Source: Chara braunii (lineage: Eukaryota; Streptophyta; Charophyceae; Charales; Characeae). From it: a DNA stretch of 46,464 nucleotides. The position numbers and the translations under genes were made by a program. How positions within the stretch are numbered: the first letter of the stretch is position 1; every line of letters begins with the position of its first letter. The notes under the pieces were generated by a model that was given only the letters and a program-made list of their open reading frames with translations, did not search any database and was not told the origin of the DNA. Positions 20,583 to 31,101 of this stretch are shown here, piece after piece. The DNA is taken from the NCBI GenBank assembly GCA_003427395.1, contig BFEA01000339.1, positions 1,202,204 to 1,248,667 of the forward strand, in the 5' to 3' direction.

Positions 20583-20708
20583 TATCGGATAGGGATTGGT
20601 CCGATTGCAGCATTATGGTGTGTCTCTTTTGGAGTCCTGAGGCTGTAGGCTCCTGATTTTGTTTGTATGTTGATAGTTGCGTTGAGGTTGTCGGATTGTG
20701 CCGAGTGG
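20583..20708 (+). repeat. Diverged extra pLTR unit before the right pLTR
   Basis: TTATCGGATAGGGATTGGTC with CGATTGCAGC at 20,602 repeats the start of the pLTR about 127 bases before the right pLTR begins. It is more diverged than the two pLTRs are from each other. It is absent from the left side, where the element begins directly with the pLTR. Confidence 0.7.
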
Positions 20709-21236
20709 CTTATCGGACAGGGTTAGTCCGATTGCACCAGTGTGGTTTGTCTTTTTCGGGGTCTTTATGCTGCAGGCCCTGACGTTTTTGTTTTTGGTCC
20801 CTAATTCCGAGGGACTGTTTTATTCGACGTGTCGTCGATCCGATTGCAGCGGTGTGGTTTGTCTTTCTCGGGGTCGTTATGCTGCAGGCCCTGATGTTTT
20901 TGTTCTGTTTTTTTGTCCTTAATTCCAAGGGACTGTTTTATTCGACGCGTTGGTTTGTTTTTCACTGGATTCGAACCAGTAGCATTTTGGATCGATATCC
21001 TGGTACCGATCAGTTGGACCTGGGCTTACTCGAAGGTCCGGGCTGGCACATATGTTTTTTTTGTGCCTTCGACGGTGGTTCATTTTGAAGACTTACCTAT
21101 TAATACTGACCGAACGAAGTAGTCGACCTCTTAAGTTTAAGGACTGACGGATCCGTATACCTCGGTCATAATGACCGGGGCGGAGGAGACGGAAGTGGGT
21201 TGGTTGGGAAGAGTTGGCGAATGATTAGGGTGAAGG

Positions 21237-21302
21237 AGGTGGAGACCCCCTGATGAGGCAACGTGGCGTGTTGCCGAAACGGGGCATCGGGGACGCCGAC
21301 CT
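21237..21302 (+). ncRNA. Type I hammerhead ribozyme, right pLTR
   Basis: The same architecture as the left copy: AGGT, CCCC, CTGATGA (21,250-21,256), stem II GGCAAC/GTTGCC with loop GTGGCGT, GAAA (21,276-21,279), stem III ACG-GGG-CAT, cleavage site AUC (21,288), GGGG and ACCT. Stem I is perfect here (CCCC/GGGG). The second pair of stem III is C opposite A, the reverse of the defect in the left copy. Activity may be reduced. Confidence 0.85.
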
Positions 21303-21323
21303 GAACTATGGTGAAGTTGATTA

Positions 21324-22281
21324 AACACTGAATTCGTGAAAACCTAGCAAAACCACAAAACCTAACATTTTTTATAGAATGAAAAAGTAAAAGTCAAACT
21401 CTTATTTTTGACACATTAAAGAGAGTGTTTGTAATTGTTTCCCGATAAAGGAGGCAAAAAAATTGGCAAAAAGTCTAGTGATTCTCAAAATGTGCAAGAA
21501 AAACCTTTCCAATAAAAAAACATGTTAAAGGAGTATAAGTCGTTTTTGAGTAGATTGACAAAAAGCATAGCTCTGCAAGGCGAACTTAAAAGACGTTAAA
21601 AAAAAAATAGTTTCAGTGAATACTAATTTATAGAACTATAAGTTATTTTCAACAGTTCGGTAAAAACCAAGTTCTGTGAAAACTAATTTATAGAACTATA
21701 AATTAATATAATCCATTTTAAAGTTTATTGTAAAATCCTTGTTAAAAAATATATGTTATGTAAAAGAAAAATTCAAACAACTTTTGTCTCGGGGACAGCT
21801 TCAAATTCTTAGTCAACCACGATTTAAAATTAAAAAATGGAAAAATATTTTAATAAAAAAATTAGAAAAATACAAAAATACAATAAATTCGTCCATGTAT
21901 GAGAAAACATATCTAAGAAAATGTATTCGGAATAGGAGAATATATTTGCATGTTTGGGAAACCCCCGAATAGGTTCATCGTGCTACATACCTTATAGAAC
22001 TATAAATTTTATTTTTTTTAAATAACAAAAAATTGGGATATTTCGATTCTTGAACAAATGGTGTTTTGCAAGGTAGTGATTTTTTATAAAAAAATTTGCT
22101 TCTCTCCTCACCACTTCTAGTGGTCTTTAAAAAGTATTTTTTTATTCATTTTTTGTGGTTAATTTACTTCACATTGAATGTTGTTCATGTAAGAGGCCTG
22201 AAAAATGTATTATCTGAATCTTTAAAAATTTTCGTGCAAACCTAACAATTTGTTTTGTTAGGTTTTCACGAATTTTATGTT
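21324..22281. mobile_element. 958-bp AT-rich MITE inside the right pLTR
   Basis: The insertion is defined exactly by comparison with the uninterrupted left pLTR. Flanking ATTA (21,320-21,323 and 22,282-22,285) is a 4-bp target duplication, or TTA/TA if shorter. Termini are AACACTGAATTCGTGAAAAC and, inverted, AACATAAAATTCGTGAAAAC: about 29 bp of terminal inverted repeat with three central mismatches. The interior has direct repeats of TTATAGAACTATAA near 21,630, 21,690 and 21,990. There is no coding capacity. Confidence 0.92.
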
Positions 22282-22798
22282 ATTACTGATTGGACCAGTG
22301 CTACTTGTTATATTTTGAATCCAATTTGATCGACTTTTCTACGTCGCAACTTGTTTGTTGACCATTTGTCTCATTTGCTATTAACCTACACACGTATAAA
22401 TTTTGAAGTCATTCTGCTAGGCCAAAACAACATTAAAAATCGTCAAAGATGGGGGTGTCAAAACAAGCTCGCCCACTCACTATTTTGTTTTTTTTCACTT
22501 TTAACTTTTTCTTTTCACTTTATTTCGGGGTCTAAAAAAATTTGTTAGTTTTTGAAAACTTTTTAATGAGTTATTGATTATGTAAACTACGTATTCATAA
22601 ATTTTCAGGGCATTTTTCAATGCCAAAAAATAATAAAAAATTGGCAAAGATGGTGGTGTTGAAAAGGTGCTAGCACACTCACTCATTTTAATTCTCTTTT
22701 TAATTTTTCTTATTTTTATGATTTTTTCATAGTGTTTATTTTCTGTATTTGATTTTAAATTCAAATTTGGTAAAGAATTTGGATGTAGTGCCCAGGCA

Positions 22799-22802
<4 letters not shown>

Positions 22803-22834
<32 letters not shown>
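22803..22834. repeat. TA microsatellite
   Basis: A pure TA run between the two inverted MITE halves. A GC-rich block with CATTCGG and GTTCAGG words follows. Confidence 0.95.
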
Positions 22835-22839
<5 letters not shown>

Positions 22840-22919
22840 CGTTTGGGATGGGCCGAAGGCCTCTATCCGAATGCCTGAATGTACGAGGGATGCATTCGGT
22901 CGTTCAGGCTGAACGCAGA

Positions 22920-22920
<1 letters not shown>

Positions 22921-22984
<64 letters not shown>
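22921..22984. repeat. 64-base poly-A tract
   Basis: An uninterrupted A run. In the inverted reading it corresponds to the long T run that precedes the 3' GC domain in sister MITEs. The length may be affected by assembly. Confidence 0.95.
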
Positions 22985-22986
<2 letters not shown>

Positions 22987-23822
22987 ATCTAAAACTATAT
23001 ATATATATTATAAAGACAAATAAAATAAACAACATTTGTCCGAGCGTTACATTCAAATTCCTTACAAAATTTGAAATAAAAATTAAAAACAGAAACTAAA
23101 ATTAATAATAAAAATAGGAAAAAATAAAAACATAATTAAAATGAGTGAGTCGGCGAGAACGTTTTCGACACCGCTGTCTTTGGCGATTTTTTTTTTTAAC
23201 TTGGTAAAGCCAAGTGCCCTGAAAATTTACAAATGTGTACTTCACATAATATAAAAATCACAAAAAATAAACTAAAAATAATAAAATTATTTAGGCCCCG
23301 TAATAAAGTGAAAACAAAAAGTAAAAAGTGAAAAAAAAAACAAAATAGTCACGTTTTGACACCGCCATCTTTGGTGATTTTTAATTTTTGTTTAACTCAG
23401 CAAAATGACTTCAAAATTTATCGGAATGTACCTTACATCATAAACAAGTCACAAAAAACAATTCACAAAAGAAGCCTTACTTGTAGACCCCGAAATAATT
23501 TTTGGCGGGGGACGAACGCCTTCGGGTTTGGACCGCGAACGAGACCCCGAACGCCCGTACGTACAGAGGTCGGCCTGGGGACCTCCGTACGTACGGGCTG
23601 GTAACCCTGTATATAGATGTATATATATATATATATATATCATTATTAAGGCACATAAATTATCTGCGAAATTACAATGGTTTATGTGATGTTTGATTGA
23701 CGGTGCATGTATGGATTATCTTTCATTCAAAAGGATATAGACTCTGCGTGAAATCCACGTCCGATACAGGACCGGGGGTCAATGAAATGACTCGTCTTTA
23801 CGGAAAGATGATTCTTCCTCAA

Positions 23823-24555
23823 ACCACCAGTACCTCCACCAGTATTGGAAAATTACGATGTCTTGGTCTGTACCCGAACGTTTTAGGGGTGGGACACAGG
23901 GTCGACAATGTCCCATAAATCTGAATTTTATAATGTCGTGAGTGAACGGAAAAAGAGGAAAAAAAAATGTTTTCTCTACTGCAATGACGTCGGGCTGGGT
24001 AGTCTAGGAGGCCGTACTCACAATCTTCCTTCACAGAATGCACCTTACTGGTAAGGCGGTCACATTCTGAATGTTACTGATTTTTTTTCTTTCTTGGTCG
24101 TGTGTTTCTTATGAGTCCCATGTCCGGGAATTGCTCAAGTTGTCCGTGATCTGCTCAAGCTATGTTTTGTCAGAGGATTGTAAGGCTCATCACACTGGCA
24201 CTTAGGGGAATGTATCCAGCCATTTTCATGGTCGGATCCATGCGTCCGTTTTTTTCCCCTTTTATTCTTTTTTTTTAATCCAACAACCTGGTCACGGGGC
24301 TGAGATGCCCCCATTGAGGGCACACTCACACTACCACGTGCAAGAATGTATACAACTACAATTACGGTCAAAGCTTTGTTTCCTTTTTTTTTTTTTTCCT
24401 TTTCTGAGGTTCACGGCCGCAACCTTTTTTTTTGTATTTTTTTTTTTTTTTTCGTGAGAGTACCGAAAAAAAAACGGAGTGGTACCCAAACTCGGCAAAC
24501 TCGAAGCGCAGTGAAATTCAGGGTCGGCAAAAACAGGCTCGGAGGTACTGGTGGT
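23823..24555 (-). mobile_element. 733-bp MITE of the AAACCACCAGTACC family, copy 1
   Basis: Termini ACCACCAGTACCTCC (left) and, inverted, ACCACCAGTACCTCCGAGCC (right), flanked by TTAA on the right and TCAA on the left, consistent with a TTAA target duplication with one change. The interior matches the element at 35,699-36,557 in the opposite orientation, for example GGTAGTGTGAGTGTGCCCTC and CCCCGTG.CCAGGTTGT. No transposase is encoded. Confidence 0.8.
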
Positions 24556-24559
24556 TTAA

Positions 24560-26036
24560 GGGAGTCAGTATGCGTAGTTTGTTCTCGATGGAAGTGTTGT
24601 CTTGAGTCGTTACTCTCTTGTTGAACCTTAAGGAAGCTACAAATAATTTTGAGAATGGTAGTGAGACCCACGTCAAAATTACATTCCCAATGCCTAGTGG
24701 AATGTTTATTTTCCGTTATCCTACACTATCAAAATCAGGAAGAAGGAAAATGTTTGTAACGTTGCTTGGATTTGACGGCAACTTGGGGCAACAACTCTTT
24801 CCTAATGGTAAGTCTAAAGTGACAATCTAGACAAAATTCATGCTGGGTAGGACCACCATACTGAGAAAGGTGCGACATCATCACGTGTTACTTGAATAGG
24901 TATGAATGGGGTTATCAAACCGAGCCTGATAGAATCGGCAAGATGCAAGCATTGCAATTAGAGGGGGTTGTGTTAAGGCTTCATCCTTAAAATGGGACTC
25001 GGAAGACAAGATGTTCCCCAAGAGGATTACACTGTCTTTTATCGTTATATGCTTCTCTTAAATCAGCACTCCCCCCGCCAGCCTAAAGTCGACATTTCGG
25101 TGAGTTGGGGTCGTAAACGGTGGGGGGTCAGTGACCACTTGTAAACAAAAAAAAAAAAAAGTATGACATTTGAAGTTGAGAAAAAGTTGGCACATGCCCT
25201 TCATCAATTTTTAATTATGACGCTTGTCGTTCAAACGAGGTGACTACACTTTTGTTTTTTTGTTTTTTTGTTTTTTTTAAGCAAAAAACACGTGAAGCTA
25301 TGAGGTCCAGTACTCTAGGTTGAGCATAATAATAGTTAATTTTAAGGTGCAACTTGAAAATATACATCCCAATGATTTTCGTTTTTCGTGCATGTCAGGA
25401 GCAATGGATCAAGGCACGAAATGCAGTGGTACCAAAATTTTTTATTTTTTTTTTAAGTAAAAAGAAAAAAAACTTGCTTGTGCAAAACGATAGTGAATCA
25501 AGCGGTGGAGCATGGAAAGATACCCCTCCATGATTCTTGTCTTTGGTGCATGTCGAGAGGAGTGGAGCGAAAACGTAATAATACAAGTTTTAATTTTTTA
25601 TTTTTTTTTTAAGTAAAAAAAAAGTGAAGTGAGTCTCACAGAAAGAGGATTACAAATGGTTGGTAGTAGTGGAGGGAGGTCCACCTTCGAGTACCGGTAG
25701 GTCGAAGGTGGATTACAAATATCGGTCTACCGGTCCTCCTGAGTTTCCGACGTCGGGGGTAGTGGTGGCTTAAGAGTTAAATGAGTAACAATTGTATCAT
25801 TTCACTGATAGTCTTATTTTCTCTCATACTTTGTGCTTTAAAGTTATTATGTCGCATTTTTTTCTGCATGAGTGACAATTAAGTCAACCTTACATCGAGT
25901 TTTTCTAAGACAAAGTTGTAGCCTTCTCTTAGATTTCTATCAAACAACTTGTGGTTATCATAACTATCATAAGTTCATACTATCTACTTAAGATTGTATT
26001 ATGTATTAGGTTGATGTTTCAAGTATCTATTCACGT
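24560..26036. other. Intergenic; degenerate repeats and a cruciform
   Basis: No gene seen. Two related segments (about 25,388-25,465 and 25,548-25,620) share GTGCATGTC and a TTTTTTTTAAGTAAAAA ending, about 160 bp apart. At 25,681-25,711 CCACCTTCGA and TCGAAGGTGG form a perfect 10-bp inverted repeat, itself followed by a second ACCGGTAG/CTACCGGT pair. Confidence 0.5.
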
Positions 26037-26044
26037 GATATATA

Positions 26045-26137
26045 CTAGGTTACCAATGGTCCGAAGACCAGACGTCTCCCCCAGACGTCAGGTACCCACT
26101 TCGTCCCGATTTCCGGACGACGGTTTTTTGGCACTAA

Positions 26138-26190
<53 letters not shown>

Positions 26191-26573
26191 TAAAAATAAA
26201 AATCACAGTGTTGCGTATACCCTATAGAGACCCCCACAAAAATTTTCAGATTTTTTTTAGCATTTGGTGATACGGTGGTATTTGGGGTGGGGGGGATACG
26301 ATGGGTTTTGGTGGGGATAGGAGGGGTATAGGTGGGGATTATAATCTTTGAAGATTTTTATTATTTATTCTACTGGCCCAAATGATCCAAAAATTTGGTG
26401 GCCTACACCTAATGCAAGGTGGAAACCACATGATTTTTTTCAAAGAATTTTTTTCTTTTCTTTTTTTCTGCGCTAGATCGGACATACCCTGTTCGGTCCG
26501 ACGTCCGACCAGATGTCCGGTCGGACATCCTGGACGGTCAGGGGGGTCCCGGACGTTCGATCCAACAACCTAG
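26045..26573. mobile_element. 529-bp hAT-like MITE with perfect 8-bp TSD
   Basis: The terminal sequences CTAGGTTACCAATGG (left) and, inverted, CTAGGTTGTTGGATCG (right) are flanked on both sides by GATATATA (26,037-26,044 and 26,574-26,581), a perfect 8-bp target site duplication as made by hAT transposases. Subterminal domains carry GTCCGAAG, GACGTC and GTCCGGTCGGACATCC words. The interior has an AAT microsatellite (about 26,135-26,190). It is non-coding. Confidence 0.88.
26135..26190. repeat. AAT microsatellite
   Basis: About 17 ATA/AAT units followed by AAAAT repeats, inside the hAT-like MITE. Confidence 0.95.
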
Positions 26574-26929
26574 GATATATATGTATTGTATTATTATTTG
26601 AGAATGAAAGTGGAAGTTTCTTGGTATTGAATCATGTTTTTGACAGGTTATATGTTTGTAAACGTGCGTTCAATTTTGGTGATATTACTTAAGATATGAC
26701 TTGTGTAGGCATGAATGCGTGATTGCTCGTAGACTCTCTTTGGTACTTTTGTTATTCTGAATATTTCTCAAGCAAGCACGCATAATGATTGTCGACTCGA
26801 GATAATGTTAGTGAAGTAGATTCTGGTATACTTGTTTCTTCAAAATGCATGACTCCTTTCGAGTTTCGATCCTAGGATCGCTCGTTATTTGTTCAATAGG
26901 TGAATGAGTCAAGAAAACTATAGATGAAA

Positions 26930-28080
26930 AGCGCTATATGGACAATTGGGGTCAAGGAGCTCGCAAATCTGTCGGATCAGCGATAATGGGAACAAGACAA
27001 CCTATGTAAGGTTGAAATCGAATTTTTTAAAGTTTATCATATTTCCAACTTTCTTTATAAGTTTGGGCATATAGCGTCCAACTGCAAGTGGAGTGAGGAA
27101 CAAATATTGAGTGCGATTATGAAGTTCATTCACATAGATGTAAAGGAGGAAACAAAAAAATTGGTTGAAAGCTAAGACAAAAATGCATTTGAATGAAAAT
27201 TTGCATTCAAAGAATTATTAGAATTTTCAACATTTTTTTATGGTCACCACAGACAACTCCAATGGACAAAAACACTTCATAACATTGAGAAATGATCACT
27301 AGACACAATTCCAATAGTAAAAGAAAAACAATCACAAAAAAATAAAATTTTGGTGAAAAATATATAATTTCAGCAATTAAAACAACTTACTCCGTTAACC
27401 ACTGGTGTCATCATGGATCAAGTTTTATGATGACATGTAGAAGACCTACCGACTAGCTGAGGAGAAGTCGACCAAAGAGGATGATCTAAAAAATTAATAT
27501 ACTTACGTGTAAGTGAGAACGTTTCTGAAGGATTTCGAACGTAATTCCCGCAAAGTTTAGTTGTTGTCAGAATATAACAAATGTCTCGCTTTTCTTATGA
27601 ATTTCTCGAATTCGGAGCAGCGCAATTTAATTCGTGGAATATAAGGAAGACTTACGTAACTAAAAATTTGAAAAAAGATTATAGAATAAGACTTTGATCA
27701 ACATCAGGAAGTCGCAAGATTATGACAAGAACAAGCTTGATCGAAGGAATAAGGAACTTATAGCAGACATTTTCGAGGATACGAAAAGGGTTTTCGAAAA
27801 GGATTGTAAGGAAGTCGCACAAAATTACAAAGGGAGTAAAAAACAAAAGTGAGGGTCTACATTGAGGGATAAGAGGGAAGCCAGAATGATTCTCTCATTG
27901 CATCTGATCCTTATAAGGGTTTTTGTGATTTAGATGCATCGTCATCTAAAAATTGAAAAAGGTGTAAGGTGAAGAAAAAATGAGAACGATAAGCGAAGGT
28001 AGTATGTGAATGTTATGGAAAGGTTGGTCATACACCTCGTAAATGCAAAAGAGCGAATGAGTCATACTAGTAATTTTTTA
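26930..28080 (+). pseudogene. Decayed gag-like fragment with zinc knuckle
   Basis: Frame-shifting stretches read KNKLDRRNKELIADIFED and KRVFEKDCKEVAQNYKGSK (27,720-27,845), then SDPYKGFCDLDASSSKN (about 27,905-27,955). A zinc knuckle CECYGKVGHTPRKC lies at 28,005-28,046. The spacing fits C-x2-C-x4-H-x4-C if the Tyr codon TAT was once TGT. Several stops interrupt every frame. It resembles the gag part of a Ty1/copia LTR retrotransposon, but no protease, integrase or RT was found nearby, so the family is uncertain. Confidence 0.45.
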
Positions 28081-28980
28081 GTTAGTTAAACGACTGACCT
28101 ATCATGATGATGCAAAAAACTTAGGTTAGATAGTTTTTTCCGTTTGTGTTGTTTTTAGTTGAATCTGTAAGATCGTTTTTGATATATAGGATGTAGATTG
28201 TATATAGTTTTGATTTTGAGTATTAGACATTACTTTTTTTATAATCAGATTATACCTACGTTATGAATCTGATTACTCAAGTTTTTCTAAGTTTGTTTGA
28301 GATTTATTTGGATTCAAGTTAATGCTTTCAATGGTTAGGTTGTGCATACACATAACGTTTGAATATCTCCATAAAAACACTTGAAACTTCTTTGTGTGTA
28401 TATGTTTACCACGACCGGTATGGTACACTATACGGAGTCATTAACTCTCTGTTGAAACTTGATGTGTAATGCTTTCACAGGTGGGATAATTTGAACTTTG
28501 TAGGGAGCCACTTCAAGTTTGATATGGGATTTGATATCCTTCAAATTGCAGATTCATGTGCACGTTGGTTGTCATCAGCGTTCTCACCAAAGTGAGATTG
28601 CTCTTGTGCGTTTACAAATGGGTTGAGATGTACGTGAGTTGTGCCACAGTTGGAATGATTCGAAATATGGTGGTAATCCTTCCTTCCATAATTTGTTCTA
28701 ACTAAAATACTAAAGAAAATGAGTTAAAGGTATGAGATAAATAATGACTATAATTAATTGGATAAGGAATACAGTGTGTTCAGAGGCCAAAGAGTCCAAT
28801 GAATGACAATATTCCAGTTAGGAGTCAGATAGATTCGAGACATAAGGTATCCAAAGATGATGTTGAGTTATGAATGAAGAAAAGACTATGCCTAATGACA
28901 ACCTAAATTATTGTAGTATCAACACCACCATTAGTTTAACCTCCACCTTGGTTCGACATTCCCACTCTGGCTAGTCATAC
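28081..28980. other. AT-rich intergenic, nothing recognised
   Basis: No open frame of note and no internal repeat. It may be the remainder of the retroelement that left the gag fragment. Confidence 0.4.
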
Positions 28981-28984
28981 AACA

Positions 28985-29095
28985 GTCAGTGGGTCAGGGA
29001 GACCCGCCATGATTCTGGGACCCTTCACTTTACCTTGATGTAAATTGCGAGTGGCCTTATCTGCGCTAGAGAGTAAGAAATATATTGCCTTGATT
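28985..29095 (+). repeat. Dispersed repeat with CCGCCATGATTCT motif
   Basis: AGACCCGCCATGATTCTGG, CCTTCACTTTACCTTG and GCGAGTGGCCTTATCTG recur, diverged, at 31,838-31,970 and twice at 33,360-33,650. These are fragments of one ~150-bp repeat family. Confidence 0.55.
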
Positions 29096-29639
29096 CAGCA
29101 TCCCCGATTAGCCTATGAGATAAGATTCGTGAAAAAAAAAAATTGGGGGTTGAACGAAATTTATTTAGGATTATGAGAGTACGTTTTTTTTGCCTCCTGC
29201 AGAAGCAAGAATCTTTGTAAAGTAAAAAAAAAAAAATAAAAAAAAATTAAGAACTATTGGAAGTGGGGAGGAAAATATTTGGTTTTTCCACAGTAAATCA
29301 TTACTAGGCGAAGCATTATATATTTAGCAAAATATCATGTGTAAAGTCCTAAAAGTTTTGCATCACGACGATCATTATTGCGAGGCGGCAGTCAAAACGC
29401 GTTGGGGAATCATTTTTGATGTTGTGTCATTTGTAATACTTTGACTACTTTGCGGACCTGTCTACGTTGAACTTGTGGGTTGACTTGATCTTCGTATGCT
29501 TGTACATCGTCTTACGTGTACATCTTTTCATCATACATGTACAACGGTTTCACGAAGACGTGAACGTGTAATCTTATTTGCGAATACGTTCACCAGAACA
29601 TATTCCCTCATCTGTAGGCACATTTCGTTTTTTTTAAAT

Positions 29640-31101
29640 AATTTTTTTGTAGGCTATTTTTTTTAGCGCCAAGGCGCCCAGCTTGTACCCGGATACACGC
29701 CCGGGTTCCTTGCCGCTCATGACCCTGGGGCAAGTTCCCAGACAATGCTATCTCAAAAAAAAAAAAAAAAACGAAATTTAAAAAATTCCTAGGCTACCAG
29801 AGTGGCCCGGGGTCACTTGCCCGGCCGCGCCAAAAACATAAAAAATAATAAAAATAAAAATATTATTTTAAAATTTTATTTTTTATTTTGAATTTTGTTA
29901 AGAATATCGATGTGACCCTGAGGCAAAAGTTGTCCAGTTTATTTTTTTGCATAACATAGTTTTTTTGTAGAGTTTCTGGATTTTTTTATTTGTTTTTTGT
30001 TGGGACCTTCCTTGGTCCTTGCACAGGCTGGCCACCCAGGACCCGGGCGGCCCTGACTGGTTGCCTAGAAAAATTCCCCGAAAACAAATGTGGTGTAGAA
30101 TTGCAATACAAAGAACTTTAGGCGGAGGGGCACATCAGAATTCCTCCTTGAAATAAAGATAAAAAATAAAATAACAAAATAACACTGAGGCACCCCCTTT
30201 AACCCCCCTTAACCCCTTAAAAAATGATTTATACCCCCTTTCTCCCCCTTGACAACCAACTCTAAAAAAATGAAAAGAGTCTGGATTTAGGGTTCTTTGG
30301 GAGAGTGCAGAAAGGACAAAAAAAAAACTTTTTTTTTTTTTTTGCACGCCCGGGGACCCTGAGCATCAGACCCCCCTGGTGTCACGCCCGGAGGCCCAGC
30401 CAGGCATAAAAATCTTCCTTTTTTTTTTTTTTTTTTTTTTTTTAACTTACGTTTGACTAAGAATTTGAAGATGTCTCCGAGATAAACGTTGTTCGTGCTA
30501 TTATTTTACATAACACACATTTTTTTAACAAGGATTTTAATGTTAAAAAAGTGTTGAAAATCGCATAAAGTCCTATAGGCCCAAATTCACAAAAGTTATC
30601 TTTTGAAAACTTTCGAGTTTATTTTATTGAAGCTTTTTTTTTTTGTAAGTATATTGAGAATGCTTGTCTCTTGAAAAAATATTTACGTATGGCTCGCCAG
30701 AGTTTGAAAATTTTGTCACGTAGATCTTGTATTTTTGCGTAAATTTGTCGGTTACTATGCACTAGTTTATAACGGAAAATATTTCGTTGGATTAGAGGCT
30801 ACAGAAGATATGCTTGGTCATGAATTTGAAGAATTTGAATGAGTTATAGTCGTATAACAGTATTTTTGCAAGAAAGGGTTTCCAACCTAGGCTGTTTTCC
30901 CGGGCGCCCGGGCACCCAACTTCTGCCCGGGTACACGCCCGCGTGCCCGACCGGGCATGACCCCCAGGCAGGGTTCCGGGCAGCCCCAGCGCCAAAAAAA
31001 AAAAAAAAAAAAAAAATCAAAAAATTCTGGAAAACAAATATGTTGTGTAGGATTGAAATACAAACCACTTTTGGCTGAGGGTCACATTTAGCCCCTTTAG
31101 A
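29640..31101. mobile_element. Cluster of MITEs with CCCGGGC-type ends
   Basis: At least four GC-rich blocks (29,665-29,750, 30,000-30,062, 30,345-30,412 and 30,893-30,990) are made of CCCGGG, GCCCGG and GGGCATGACC words. They alternate with the family's AT-rich core (TGACCCTGAGGCAAAAGTTG and GCATAACATAG near 29,915-29,960; related cores near 30,450-30,525 and, inverted, 31,030-31,095). Long A or T runs separate the parts. Individual element boundaries are not resolved, and the cluster runs into the assembly gap. Confidence 0.5.

Larger units (their letters stand above)
15671..22380 (+). mobile_element. PLE-2: near-complete permuted Penelope-like retroelement
   Basis: Two 710-bp direct repeats (15,671-16,380 and 20,709-22,380 without a 962-bp insertion) bracket ORF1 (16,495-17,658) and ORF2 (17,659-20,491). 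Terminal pseudo-LTRs with hammerhead ribozymes and a GIY-YIG plus RT polymerase are hallmarks of Penelope-like elements. The endonuclease here precedes the RT, as in the Naiad/Chlamys branch. The element sits inside a MITE whose sequence resumes on both sides (TGATGTAAG before, TACACACGTATAAATTTTG after). No clear target duplication is visible. Net length is about 5.75 kb. Confidence 0.88.
20709..22380 (+). repeat. PLE-2 right pLTR, split by a MITE
   Basis: A 710-bp direct repeat of 15,671-16,380, interrupted after 21,323 by a 958-bp MITE plus a 4-bp duplication. It repeats the 112-bp duplication (20,730 and 20,842), the TTCGAA hairpin (20,963-20,979) and the hammerhead (21,237-21,302). The match ends at CATTTGCTA (22,380), where the surrounding MITE resumes. 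Confidence 0.88.
15494..23609. mobile_element. Inverted pair of hAT-like MITEs, split by PLE-2
   Basis: The left end CAGGGTTACCTGACCG (15,494) and right end, inverted, CAGGGTTACCAGCCCG (23,609) face each other, both inside TA repeats. Left arm: 15,494-15,670 continuing at 22,381-22,800. Right arm: 23,609 back to about 22,985. Both carry GTTCGGGGTCTCGTT, GAATTGTTTTTTGTGA, TGATGTAAG, AAATTTTGAAGTCATT and two TCAAAGATGG-type modules. The right member is about 775 bp, close to the 738 bp of the copy at 31,971; the left member lacks its distal GC domain. Net length without PLE-2 is about 1.4 kb. Confidence 0.75.
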
